Assembly: GCA_900545625.1 (NCBI GenBank)
Contig: UQZS01000008.1
Coordinates: 1-51,194 of the forward strand
Reading direction: 5' to 3'
DNA length: 51,194 nucleotides
DNA from: an uncultured Oscillospiraceae bacterium
GTDB lineage: Bacteria > Bacillota > Clostridia > Oscillospirales > Acutalibacteraceae
Shown here: positions 8,490 to 16,436 of the stretch, in pieces
Position numbering within the stretch: position 1 is the first letter of the stretch
Layout of the letters: every line of letters starts with the position of its first letter
Position numbers and translations under genes: made by a program
Notes under the pieces: generated by a model
What the model was told of the DNA's origin: nothing
Databases searched by the model: none
The model's input: only the letters and a program-made list of their open reading frames with translations

Positions 8490-8715
8490 GTGCTTCACCC
8501 GTTTTCACTTCAATGTTTTTGGTGATGTGGAAGCCCAGCGCAAAGCGCGTGCCCCGCAGCTTGATGATGAGGATGCCCTTTCCCTTGCGGTTGATAACGG
8601 AAACGGACGTCCCACGGGTCATGCCCAGCGCCTCTAAACGGCGTTCCATTTCAAAGGGAAGGCGGATGTCTTCCACAACGCAGGCATCCCCGATTTTTGC
8701 GTCCTTGAGCAGCAT
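8479..8715 (-). CDS. feoA: FeoA, SH3-like accessory protein of ferrous iron uptake
   Basis: 78 residues, matching the usual 75-85 of FeoA. An SH3-like beta barrel is suggested by LLKDAKIGDACVVEDI at the N-terminus and TSVSVINRKGKGILIIKLRG in the middle. FeoA binds FeoB on the cytoplasmic side and tunes its activity. I chose the ATG at 8715 because AGGAGG stands seven bases upstream; an in-frame ATG 11 codons earlier lacks one. First gene of the feo operon, just downstream of the terminator of the sugar kinase gene. Confidence 0.92.
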   Translation of the reverse strand: MLLKDAKIGDACVVEDIRLPFEMERRLEALGMTRGTSVSVINRKGKGILIIKLRGTRFALGFHITKNIEVKTGEAHGE

Positions 8716-8734
8716 ATAGCGTCCTCCTGTGAAA

Positions 8735-8767
8735 TAGAAAAGAGGCAAAGCCGCAGACTCTGCCTCT
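8735..8767 (-). terminator. Terminator after the N-acetylhexosamine kinase gene
   Basis: On the minus strand, AGAGGCA (8767-8761) pairs with TGCCTCT (8747-8741), followed by TTTTCTATTTC. It lies between the kinase gene and the feoA ribosome site, so it may also limit read-through into feo. A smaller GCCG/CGGC hairpin lies at 8780-8794. Confidence 0.7.
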
Positions 8768-8811
8768 CGGTTTGAAGCTGCCGGTTATAGCGGCACATGG
8801 TTTTTCTTTGC

Positions 8812-9933
8812 TTATTTTGCTTCGGCTGCCGCGCGCGCGGTGACGGCGCGCATATCGTCCATTTTTTGCTCCATATCCCGCACAAGCGCAAACTGCGTGT
8901 GGCAGCGCACCAGATTGTGCTCGGGATAGGCGATTTTAAAATAGGTGTCGCCGTTCAAATAATCGGTCAAAAAGCGCATGCCGCATTCATACGTCATCAG
9001 CTTCGCCGAAAACGGCAGGTATTCGATCTCCTGTGCGGTCAGGCTTTTGCCCGCCGATTTTAAGTACCCGCGCGTGTATGCCTCATACAGCGGCAGGCTT
9101 AAGGAGACCTTGGAAACGTCTTTTTCATCCTCGCTTGCGGTGTTCGCGCCGAAACGGATGCTGTCGCCGAAATCGTAAAGCGCAAGACCCGGCATAACGG
9201 TATCAAGATCGATGATGCAAATGCCCTTGTTCGTCTTTTCGTCGAACAGGATGTTGTTGAGCTTTGTATCGTTGTGTGTTACGCGCACAGGCAGTTCGCC
9301 TTTTGCGAGCAGGTCGATGAGCACATGCGTGTCCGCCTCGCGTGCGCGCACAAACGCGATCTCGTCGGCGACCGAAGCGGCTCGTCCGGCGGCATCCTCT
9401 TTTACGGCGCGCTCAAAATCCGCAAAGCGTGAGACGGTGTTATGAAAGTTCGGGATGGTCTCGGCGAGCGTTTCGCCCGGGTAATCCGCCAGCTCGTTCT
9501 GGAACGCGCCGAACGCCTCGCCGGCATTGTAAAAAACGGTCTCGCTGTCAATGGTGTTGCAGGTATAAACGCCGCCGACATGGCGGTAGCAGCGCCAGCA
9601 GTTGCCGACGTCGTCGCACACATAATATTTGCCGTCTTTGGCGGGCAGGAAATTGAGCGTCTCGCGCAGGACGTCCCCGCCGCGCGCGGCGATCTTCTTT
9701 TGCAGATGCGTCGTCACGCCGACAATGTTCTGCATGAGCGCATCGGGATCTTTGAACACATTGGTGTTGATCTTCTGGACCACATACTCCTGCACGGCGC
9801 CGCTCGCATCCGTAAAATGCATGCGATAGGTCGTGTTGATGTGCCCGTTGTTAATGCTTTGGAATGTGTCGTATTCCCCCGGCAGCGCAAAGCTTTGCTG
9901 AATAAACAGCGGATCTAAAGCTTTCTGTTCCAA
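8812..9933 (-). CDS. nahK: N-acetylhexosamine 1-kinase (APH-fold)
   Basis: About 373 residues. Strong family motifs: NNGHINTTY near the N-terminus, the catalytic RVTHNDTKLNNIL loop, IDLDTVMPG holding the metal-binding Asp, then LYDFGDSIRFGAN and TYECGMRFLTDYL. These match the bifidobacterial NahK/LnpB type that phosphorylates C1 of GlcNAc or GalNAc from mucin and milk glycans. No phosphorylase or epimerase partner gene is nearby, so it may serve general hexosamine salvage. The promoter places the transcript start almost on an upstream ATG (9987); the TTG at 9933 has AAAGGG eight bases upstream and begins where family homology begins, so I take TTG as the start. Confidence 0.85.
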   Translation of the reverse strand: MEQKALDPLFIQQSFALPGEYDTFQSINNGHINTTYRMHFTDASGAVQEYVVQKINTNVFKDPDALMQNIVGVTTHLQKKIAARGGDVLRETLNFLPAKDGKYYVCDDVGNCWRCYRHVGGVYTCNTIDSETVFYNAGEAFGAFQNELADYPGETLAETIPNFHNTVSRFADFERAVKEDAAGRAASVADEIAFVRAREADTHVLIDLLAKGELPVRVTHNDTKLNNILFDEKTNKGICIIDLDTVMPGLALYDFGDSIRFGANTASEDEKDVSKVSLSLPLYEAYTRGYLKSAGKSLTAQEIEYLPFSAKLMTYECGMRFLTDYLNGDTYFKIAYPEHNLVRCHTQFALVRDMEQKMDDMRAVTARAAAEAK

Positions 9934-9995
9934 TACGTACACCCTTTCGGCTGTTTTGTGCCCGCCGCAGCTTTTGGCGAGTAACATTTCTCTAC

Positions 9996-10024
9996 ATTAT
10001 AAACCGTTTTTCGCGTTTCGTCAA
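9996..10024 (-). promoter_or_regulatory. Consensus-like sigma-A promoter of the hexosamine kinase gene
   Basis: On the minus strand, TTGACG (10024-10019), 17 bases, TATAAT (10001-9996). Predicted start of transcription near 9989, leaving a leader of about 55 bases to the TTG start. Confidence 0.9.
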
Positions 10025-10097
10025 TACGAAGCGCGTTTGGAACGCCGCTGCGTGCGCAAGATCTCCGTTTTTCCTGCGGGGCAAATGAAAAAATCTC

Positions 10098-10126
10098 TTT
10101 ACACGACCGCGTTTATAGGCTAAAAT
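10098..10126 (+). promoter_or_regulatory. Sigma-A promoter of the pyrH-polC operon
   Basis: TTTACA (10098-10103), 17 bases, TAAAAT (10121-10126). Predicted transcript start near 10133, short leader to GGAGG at 10146-10150. It may drive the whole block to polC, since no terminator is seen between these genes. Confidence 0.75.
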
Positions 10127-10159
10127 AAATACGATAAAGTCGGAACGGAGGCTCCCGAT

Positions 10160-10864
10160 ATGGAAGCGGTTTACAAACGAATTTTGCTCAAGCTCTCGGG
10201 CGAGGTGCTCGCGGGTAAGGAAAAGCACGGCATTGATTTTGACACCGTGCAGGAGATCTGCCGCTGGGTCAACGAATGTGCCAAGCTCGGCGTGCAGATC
10301 GGGCTTGTTGTCGGCGGCGGCAACTTCTGGCGCGGCAGAAGCTCCGGCGATATGGATCGCACCCGTGCCGATCACATCGGTATGCTTGCCACGGCGATGA
10401 ACGCACTCGCGCTTGCCGATGCGCTCGAGCAGTACGGCCTGGAGGTGCGCGTGCAGACCGCCATTGAGATGCGGCAGGTCGCCGAGCCCTACATCCGCAA
10501 CCGTGCGATCCGCCATCTGGAAAAGGGGCGCGTGGTCATTTTCGGCTGCGGCACGGGCAACCCGTTCTTCTCCACCGACACGGCGGCAGCGTTGCGTGCG
10601 GCGGAAATCGACGCGGACATCATCTTTAAGGCAACGAATGTCGACGGCGTCTATGACAAGGATCCCAACCGCTTTGCCGACGCGCAGAAGTACGACACCT
10701 TGAGCCACACCGAAGTCTTAAGCCGCGGGCTTGCCGTAATGGATGCGACGGCGGCGTCGCTCTGCCGCGACAACGATATCCCCATTCTTGTATTCAACCT
10801 TTCCGACCCGCAGAATATCGTTCGTGCCGCCAAGGGTGAAAACATCGGCACGATCGTAAAATAA
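10160..10864 (+). CDS. pyrH: UMP kinase
   Basis: 234 residues, the normal length of bacterial hexameric UMP kinase (amino-acid kinase fold). Visible signatures: [11 protein letters not shown] at the start, [45 protein letters not shown] and [13 protein letters not shown]. Phosphorylates UMP to UDP with ATP in pyrimidine synthesis; the family is usually activated by GTP and inhibited by UTP. First gene of the operon and followed closely by frr, the standard order. The commonly preceding rpsB-tsf pair is not upstream here; a hexosamine kinase on the other strand takes that place. Confidence 0.98.
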   Translation: MEAVYKRILLKLSGEVLAGKEKHGIDFDTVQEICRWVNECAKLGVQIGLVVGGGNFWRGRSSGDMDRTRADHIGMLATAMNALALADALEQYGLEVRVQTAIEMRQVAEPYIRNRAIRHLEKGRVVIFGCGTGNPFFSTDTAAALRAAEIDADIIFKATNVDGVYDKDPNRFADAQKYDTLSHTEVLSRGLAVMDATAASLCRDNDIPILVFNLSDPQNIVRAAKGENIGTIVK

Positions 10865-10885
10865 CCTTACACAGGAGGCGTCATT

Positions 10886-11440
10886 ATGCAGGAGATCTTT
10901 GACTACGCAAACGAAAAAATGGAAAAGAGCTTAAACGCTTTACACAATGCGTTCGCGACCATGCGCGCGGGCAGGGCGAGCGTGTCGCTGCTCGACCGCA
11001 TCGCAGTGGATTATTACGGTGTGCCCACCCCCATTCAGCAGATGGCGGCGGTGTCGGTCTCCGAGGGACGCATCCTCGTGATCCAGCCGTGGGACGTGAG
11101 CACCATTTCCGCCATTGAAAAGGCGATTCAGGCGTCGGATCTCGGGGTCAACCCGCAGGACGACGGCAAGGTGATCCGCCTGATTTTCCCGCCGCTTACA
11201 GAGGAAAAGAGAAAGGTGCTCGCCAAGGACGTAAGTAAGCTTGGTGAGGATGCTAAGGTCGCTGTGCGCTCTATTCGCCGCGACTGCATGGAAAAGCTCA
11301 AGAAAAAGAAAAAGGACAGCGAGATCACCGAGGACGATCTGCACGACGGCGAGGATAAAATTCAGAAAATCACCGATAAATTCATTAAGCGTATCGATGA
11401 AATGGTCGATGCAAAAGAAAAGGACATCATGGAGATCTGA
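10886..11440 (+). CDS. frr: Ribosome recycling factor
   Basis: 184 residues, the expected length. MRAGRAS near residues 27-33 and the hinge region around VDYYGVPTPIQQMA are diagnostic, as are the middle motif VRSIRRDCMEKLKKKKK and the C-terminal helix. Acts with EF-G to split post-termination ribosomes. AGGAGG precedes the ATG. Between pyrH and uppS, the usual arrangement. Confidence 0.98.
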   Translation: MQEIFDYANEKMEKSLNALHNAFATMRAGRASVSLLDRIAVDYYGVPTPIQQMAAVSVSEGRILVIQPWDVSTISAIEKAIQASDLGVNPQDDGKVIRLIFPPLTEEKRKVLAKDVSKLGEDAKVAVRSIRRDCMEKLKKKKKDSEITEDDLHDGEDKIQKITDKFIKRIDEMVDAKEKDIMEI

Positions 11441-11475
11441 CGGCGCGCTTCGACAGCTGTTTCGGGAGCAAAGTT

Positions 11476-12210
11476 ATGGATAAAGCATCTCTGCCCGCCT
11501 TTTCCGTCCTGCCGCGCCACGTCGGTATCATTATGGACGGCAACGGCAGATGGGCAAAACAGCGCGGTCTGCCGCGCTATAAGGGCCATGTCGAGGGCGC
11601 GAAGACCTTTCGGAAGATCGGGGAATTCGCGGGCGACCTCGGCATTGAATGCCTGACCTTTTATGCATTTTCGACGGAGAACTGGTCCCGCCCGCCCGAA
11701 GAGGTCGCGGCGATCATGGACCTGTTCCGTGAATATCTGCGCGAGCTTGATATGCGCAAGGCGGAAAACGAGGAGAAGGGCATAAAAGTCAATTTCATCG
11801 GGGACAGAGTCGGCATCCCGAAGGATATCCAGCGTATGATGAAATACAGCGAACGCATGACGCGCAAAAAGGAACATGTCGTTTTGAATGTCGCCGTCAA
11901 TTACGGCGGCCGGCAGGAGATTTTGCACGGCGTGCGTGCGCTTGCGCATGAGGTCGAAAAAGGGAAGCTCAAGGCGAAGGACATCACCGAGCAGATGCTT
12001 TCGGAGCACCTGTACACGAAAGGTTTGCCCGACCCCGACCTTATCATTCGTCCGAGCGGCGAATACCGCCTGTCGAACTTCCTTTTGTGGCAGTCGGCAT
12101 ATGCGGAGCTTTGGTTCTCCGACGTGCTGTGGCCCGATTTTACCGAAGAGAATTTTGTGGAGGCGCTGCGGGCTTACGAGCACCGCAACCGTCGCTTCGG
12201 CGGGGTGTAA
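11476..12210 (+). CDS. uppS: Isoprenyl transferase (undecaprenyl diphosphate synthase)
   Basis: 244 residues. Cis-prenyltransferase signatures are complete: HVGIIMDGNGRWAK with the catalytic Asp, FSTENWSRP, and the C-terminal RPSGEYRLSNFLLWQ plus DVLWPDF. Makes the C55 undecaprenyl diphosphate carrier for cell-wall synthesis from IPP and FPP. Cytosolic, membrane-associated. Placed with cdsA and the two MEP-pathway genes dxr and ispG that supply its substrates. Confidence 0.97.
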   Translation: MDKASLPAFSVLPRHVGIIMDGNGRWAKQRGLPRYKGHVEGAKTFRKIGEFAGDLGIECLTFYAFSTENWSRPPEEVAAIMDLFREYLRELDMRKAENEEKGIKVNFIGDRVGIPKDIQRMMKYSERMTRKKEHVVLNVAVNYGGRQEILHGVRALAHEVEKGKLKAKDITEQMLSEHLYTKGLPDPDLIIRPSGEYRLSNFLLWQSAYAELWFSDVLWPDFTEENFVEALRAYEHRNRRFGGV

Positions 12211-12254
12211 GAAATTCTCCGGGCGGGAGAAAGAGAAACCTATGGAGGCATTGT

Positions 12255-13115
12255 ATGCTGAAACGTATCGTGGTCGGCGTGATCGCCGCGGCACTTGCAA
12301 TTACAGTGATCGCGTTCCGTGACACGCCCGCTATGCCCATTGTGCTCGCCGTGCTTTCCTGCATTGCAACGTACGAGATAGAAAAATGTGTGCAGCTCAA
12401 AAATAAGGCGATCGAAGTGGTCAGCCTTGTGTTTTCGGCGCTGGTGCCGCTGTATTATACCTATGCCGGTGCGCTTGCCGAAGCGGGCTTGAACCTGCCC
12501 ACGACGGCTGTGGTCGCGCTGTATGCGATCCTGCTGTTTATTCTGATGCTCGCAAATTACGAGCATACCAAATTCGAGGATGTCGCGGCGGTACTGGTTG
12601 CGAGTATCTTCGTACCGTGGGCATTTTCCTCGCTGGCGCTGCTCTCTGCGATAGACACGCGCTTCCCCGAGGAGTTCGACGGCTACCACGGGCTGTTTTT
12701 CATTCTGTTCGCGCTGTTCTGTGCACTGATCACCGACACGTTCGCCTATTTTACCGGCAAGTTCTTAGGAAAGCACAAGCTGACGAAGATCAGCCCGAAA
12801 AAGACTGTAGAGGGCGCGATCGGCGGCGTGATTGGCGGGATCTTGAGCAGTGTGATCCTGTTCGCGGTGTTTGACACCTACTTCTTTACGGTACATACCA
12901 TCGGTTATTTGGAGATCGTGATTCTTTCGGCGGTGCTGTCGGTCGTCGGCATGTGCGGTGACCTGACCGCATCGGTCGTCAAGCGCAATTTCGGCGTCAA
13001 GGATTTCGGTAAGCTGTTTCCCGGGCACGGCGGCGTGATGGATCGCTGTGACAGCGTTCTGTTCGTCTCGTCGGCGCTGTATGCCTTGATTTTACTGACA
13101 AGGACGGTATTCTGA
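12255..13115 (+). CDS. cdsA: Phosphatidate cytidylyltransferase
   Basis: 286 residues, about eight hydrophobic segments. The C-terminal signature is intact: SPKKTVEGAIGG, GDLTASVVKRNFGVKD and then FPGHGGVMDRCDS, with the Mg-binding Asp residues. Converts phosphatidic acid and CTP to CDP-diacylglycerol in the membrane. The ATG at 12255 follows GGAGG at 12244-12248; the frame is open further upstream inside uppS, but that part is out-of-frame shadow. Its stop overlaps the dxr start by one base (TGATG), so the two are coupled. Confidence 0.95.
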   Translation: MLKRIVVGVIAAALAITVIAFRDTPAMPIVLAVLSCIATYEIEKCVQLKNKAIEVVSLVFSALVPLYYTYAGALAEAGLNLPTTAVVALYAILLFILMLANYEHTKFEDVAAVLVASIFVPWAFSSLALLSAIDTRFPEEFDGYHGLFFILFALFCALITDTFAYFTGKFLGKHKLTKISPKKTVEGAIGGVIGGILSSVILFAVFDTYFFTVHTIGYLEIVILSAVLSVVGMCGDLTASVVKRNFGVKDFGKLFPGHGGVMDRCDSVLFVSSALYALILLTRTVF

Positions 13116-14260
13116 TGACGAAGTCATTATGCATATTGGGCTCGACCGGCTCCATCGGCACACAAAGTCTTGACGTTGCCCGCATGCGCGGGTATACCGT
13201 CGAGGCTTTGACTGCTTATTCGGACGTAAAAACGATGGAGGAACAGATTCGGGAGTTCCGCCCGCAGTACGCCGCCATGGCGGATGAAGTGGCAGCGGCA
13301 GACTTGAAAGCCCGCGTCGCGGACACGAACACAAAGGTGCTTGCAGGTTCGGCGGGCGTGGAATTCTGTGCGTCACAAAGTGCGGCGGATACGGTCTTAA
13401 ATTCGATCGTCGGCATGGCGGGGCTTGCACCCACGCTTGCGGCGATCCGTGCGAAAAAGCGCCTTGCGCTTGCCAATAAGGAAACGCTGGTCGCAGGCGG
13501 GCAGCTGGTCATGGAGCTTTCAAAGCAGAACGGCGTGCCGATTTTGCCTGTCGATTCCGAGCATTCTGCGATTTTTCAAGCCCTCCAGGGCGCGCCGACG
13601 AACCGTGCGCTCAAAAAAATTGTCCTGACAGCCTCCGGCGGGCCGTTTTTCGGAAAAGTCGCCGAGGAGCTTAAAAACGTGACCGTTAAGGATGCCCTGC
13701 ACCACCCGAATTGGGCAATGGGCGCGAAGATCACGGTCGACTCCGCTACGATGATGAATAAGGGGCTCGAGCTCATTGAGGCAGTCTGGCTGTTCGGCGT
13801 GTCGCCCGACGCAGTGCAGATCGTCGTCCACCGCGAAAGTATCCTGCATTCCGCCGTCGTGTACGATGATAACTCCGTCATCGGGCAGATGGGGCTTCCT
13901 GATATGCGCATTCCCATCCAATATGCGCTCACGTACCCCGAGCGTTACGCTTCGCCCGTCGGGGAGCTGGATTTTGCGGCTTTAGGCAAAATGACCTTTT
14001 ATGAACCGGATTACGAGACGTTCCGATGCATAAATCTGTGCCGCCGCGCCATACATAAAGGTGGGCTGCTTCCTGCGGCGGTCAATTCCGCCAACGAGCA
14101 GGCGAACGCCATGTTCCGAAACGGCGAGATCGGTTTTCTGGAGATCGCCGAGCGCGTTGAGCGGGTGCTGGAATCCGCACCGCAGAAGGAGACCTACACG
14201 TACGAAGACATTCTGGAGATCGACCGTTTCGCGCGCGAAGCGGTGCGAGGTGGCAAATGA
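13115..14260 (+). CDS. dxr: 1-deoxy-D-xylulose 5-phosphate reductoisomerase
   Basis: 381 residues. GSTGSIGTQSLDV is the NADPH-binding turn; LANKETLVAGG, VDSEHSAIFQ with metal-binding Asp and Glu, HHPNWAMGAKITVDS and VHRESILHSAVVY cover the active site and flexible lid. Converts DXP to MEP, the committed step of the MEP isoprenoid route, using NADPH and a divalent metal. Coupled to cdsA upstream (one-base overlap) and rseP downstream (four-base overlap). Confidence 0.97.
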   Translation: MTKSLCILGSTGSIGTQSLDVARMRGYTVEALTAYSDVKTMEEQIREFRPQYAAMADEVAAADLKARVADTNTKVLAGSAGVEFCASQSAADTVLNSIVGMAGLAPTLAAIRAKKRLALANKETLVAGGQLVMELSKQNGVPILPVDSEHSAIFQALQGAPTNRALKKIVLTASGGPFFGKVAEELKNVTVKDALHHPNWAMGAKITVDSATMMNKGLELIEAVWLFGVSPDAVQIVVHRESILHSAVVYDDNSVIGQMGLPDMRIPIQYALTYPERYASPVGELDFAALGKMTFYEPDYETFRCINLCRRAIHKGGLLPAAVNSANEQANAMFRNGEIGFLEIAERVERVLESAPQKETYTYEDILEIDRFAREAVRGGK

Positions 14261-15348
14261 GAGCACTTTTACTGGAAATCACGGCGTCCTCTGTCTGGAG
14301 CAAGGTGTGGACCGTAGCGGTCGCGCTGTTGTTCTTCGGGCTGATGATCATGCTGCACGAGTTCGGGCACTTCACCTGCGCGAAGCTCTTTAAAGTCAAG
14401 GTCAACGAGTTTTCGCTCGGCATGGGTCCTGCGCTTTTTAAGCGCAAACGCGGCGACACGCAGTATGCGGTGCGCCTGTTCCCCATCGGCGGCTATGTCT
14501 CCATGGAGGGCGAGGACGCCGACAGTGAGGGTGACCGTGCGTTCGGGAAAAAACCCGTTTGGCAAAGGATCATTATTGTCGCGGCGGGCGCGATCATGAA
14601 TTTGCTGTTAGGAATCCTGCTGATGATCCTGATGCTTTCCACCGGCGGCGACCTTATCGGTAGCAACGTCATCCATTCTATGACGGAAGATTCCGTCAGC
14701 GCGCAGTACGGGCTGCAAGAGGGCGACCGCTTTTTGGAAATTGACGGGCACCATGTTTGGTCGGACTTAGATCTGAGCTTCCTGCTTTCGCGCAGCGACG
14801 ACGGCGTATTTGATTTCGTCGTGGAGCGCGACGGCGAAAAGGTCACGCTAAACGATGTGCACTTTGCCACCGAAGAGGTAGACGGCGTCACGCTCGTCCA
14901 CTACGATTTCATCATTATAGGTGAAACCCCGAACTTTTGGAACGTCACCAAAAATGCGTTTACGCAGTCCGCCTCCATCGTGCGCATGGTCTGGCTGAGT
15001 TTGTTTGACCTTGTAACGGGGCGCTACGGGCTTTCGCAGCTGGCGGGACCCATCGGCACCATGGATATCATTTCCGACGTGACCGCGACGGCGGCTTCGT
15101 CGGGCAATATCGGCAACCTTTTGATGATCCTTGCGTTTATCACCATCAACATCGGCGTGGCGAATTTGCTGCCCCTGCCCGCACTCGACGGCGGACGGCT
15201 GCTGTTCTTGGTGATCGAGGGCATCCGACGCAAACCTGTCAACCCGAAATATGAGGGCTATGTGCATGCGGCGGGCATGGTGCTGCTTTTGCTGTTGATG
15301 GTCGTGGTATCGCTCAATGATATTCTGCGCATCGCGCGCGGCGGATAG
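14257..15348 (+). CDS. rseP: Site-2 intramembrane metalloprotease RseP
   Basis: 363 residues. The zinc site HEFGH (H34, E35, H38) lies in the first membrane helix, and the third ligand motif NLLPLPALDGGR near the C-terminus, with at least two further membrane helices. A single PDZ domain (about 130-200) lies between. Family members cut membrane-bound anti-sigma factors and signal-peptide remnants; in Firmicutes this is the RseP/RasP branch. Starts inside the dxr stop (ATGA). A conventional member of this operon. Confidence 0.95.
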   Translation: MRALLLEITASSVWSKVWTVAVALLFFGLMIMLHEFGHFTCAKLFKVKVNEFSLGMGPALFKRKRGDTQYAVRLFPIGGYVSMEGEDADSEGDRAFGKKPVWQRIIIVAAGAIMNLLLGILLMILMLSTGGDLIGSNVIHSMTEDSVSAQYGLQEGDRFLEIDGHHVWSDLDLSFLLSRSDDGVFDFVVERDGEKVTLNDVHFATEEVDGVTLVHYDFIIIGETPNFWNVTKNAFTQSASIVRMVWLSLFDLVTGRYGLSQLAGPIGTMDIISDVTATAASSGNIGNLLMILAFITINIGVANLLPLPALDGGRLLFLVIEGIRRKPVNPKYEGYVHAAGMVLLLLLMVVVSLNDILRIARGG

Positions 15349-15359
15349 GGTGAGGAAAA

Positions 15360-16412
15360 ATGGCGGAACGAAGAAAGAGTAAGGCGGTCAAAGCGGGATC
15401 GCTTCAAATCGGCGGCGGCGCGCACATCAGCGTGCAGTCCATGCTCAATATCCCTGCGGAGGACGCGGCGGGCAACGTGCGCCAGGCGAAGGCGCTGGAA
15501 GACGCCGGCTGCGAAATGGTGCGTCTGACCGTGCCGAACGTAGAGGCGGCGCGCACGCTTGCGGCGGTGAAGGAAGCGGTCTCGATCCCTGTGGTCGCCG
15601 ACATCCACTTTGACTACAAGTGTGCGCTCGAAAGCGTGGCGGCGGGGGCGGATAAGATCCGCATCAACCCCGGCAACATCGGTTCCCCCGACCGCGTCAA
15701 AGCGGTGGCGGACGCCTGCCGCCAAAAAGGTGTCCCGATTCGCATCGGCGTCAATTCCGGGTCGCTCGAAAAAGAGCTGCTTGCAAAATACGGCTCGCCC
15801 ACAGCGGAAGCGCTTTGCGAAAGCGCACTCCGGCATGCCGCGCTTCTGGAACGCTATGATTTTGACGGCATCGTGATTTCCATCAAATCCTCCAATGTCC
15901 GGCGCATGGTCGAAGCCTACCGGCGCATTGCCGAGCTGTGCGACTACCCGCTGCACCTCGGCGTGACGGAGGCGGGCACGGAGCATATGGCGCTCGTGAA
16001 ATCTGCGGCGGGTATCGGCGCGCTGCTTCTCGACGGCATCGGCGACACCATCCGCGTGTCCATGACCGCTGACCCTGTGCGCGAGATCGCGGCGGGCTTT
16101 GATATTTTAAAGGCGGTGGGTTTGAAAACCGACTGCCCGCAGATCGTCTCCTGCCCCACCTGCGGGCGCACAAAGATCGACCTGATTTCACTTGCCAACC
16201 GAGTGGAAGAAGCCCTGCGCGGCTGTAAAAAGCCCATCACCGTCGCGGTGATGGGGTGTGCGGTCAACGGCCCCGGCGAAGCGCGCGAGGCGGACATCGG
16301 CGTGGCGGGCGGCGACGGCAGCGGCCTGATCTTCCGTCACGGGGAGATCTTGCGCAAGGTTCCCGAATCGGAGATCGTCGACACGTTATTGCAGGAAATC
16401 GAAAAATTATAA
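15360..16412 (+). CDS. ispG: 4-hydroxy-3-methylbut-2-enyl diphosphate synthase (flavodoxin)
   Basis: 350 residues, the two-domain bacterial type without the plant insert. The TIM-barrel part has VQSMLN, VADIHFDYK and KIRINPGNIG; the C-terminal domain carries the 4Fe-4S ligands in SCPTCGRTKIDL and MGCAVNGPGEA. Performs the penultimate MEP-pathway step. Starts 11 bases after rseP with a TGAGG ribosome site, and polC follows 24 bases later. Confidence 0.97.
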   Translation: MAERRKSKAVKAGSLQIGGGAHISVQSMLNIPAEDAAGNVRQAKALEDAGCEMVRLTVPNVEAARTLAAVKEAVSIPVVADIHFDYKCALESVAAGADKIRINPGNIGSPDRVKAVADACRQKGVPIRIGVNSGSLEKELLAKYGSPTAEALCESALRHAALLERYDFDGIVISIKSSNVRRMVEAYRRIAELCDYPLHLGVTEAGTEHMALVKSAAGIGALLLDGIGDTIRVSMTADPVREIAAGFDILKAVGLKTDCPQIVSCPTCGRTKIDLISLANRVEEALRGCKKPITVAVMGCAVNGPGEAREADIGVAGGDGSGLIFRHGEILRKVPESEIVDTLLQEIEKL

Positions 16413-16436
16413 GGCATATCGATAAGGAACATAAGC

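Noticed and set aside
12087..12254. 56-codon upstream extension of cdsA
   Set aside because: It lies inside uppS in another frame; the ATG at 12255 has a GGAGG site and begins the first membrane helix.
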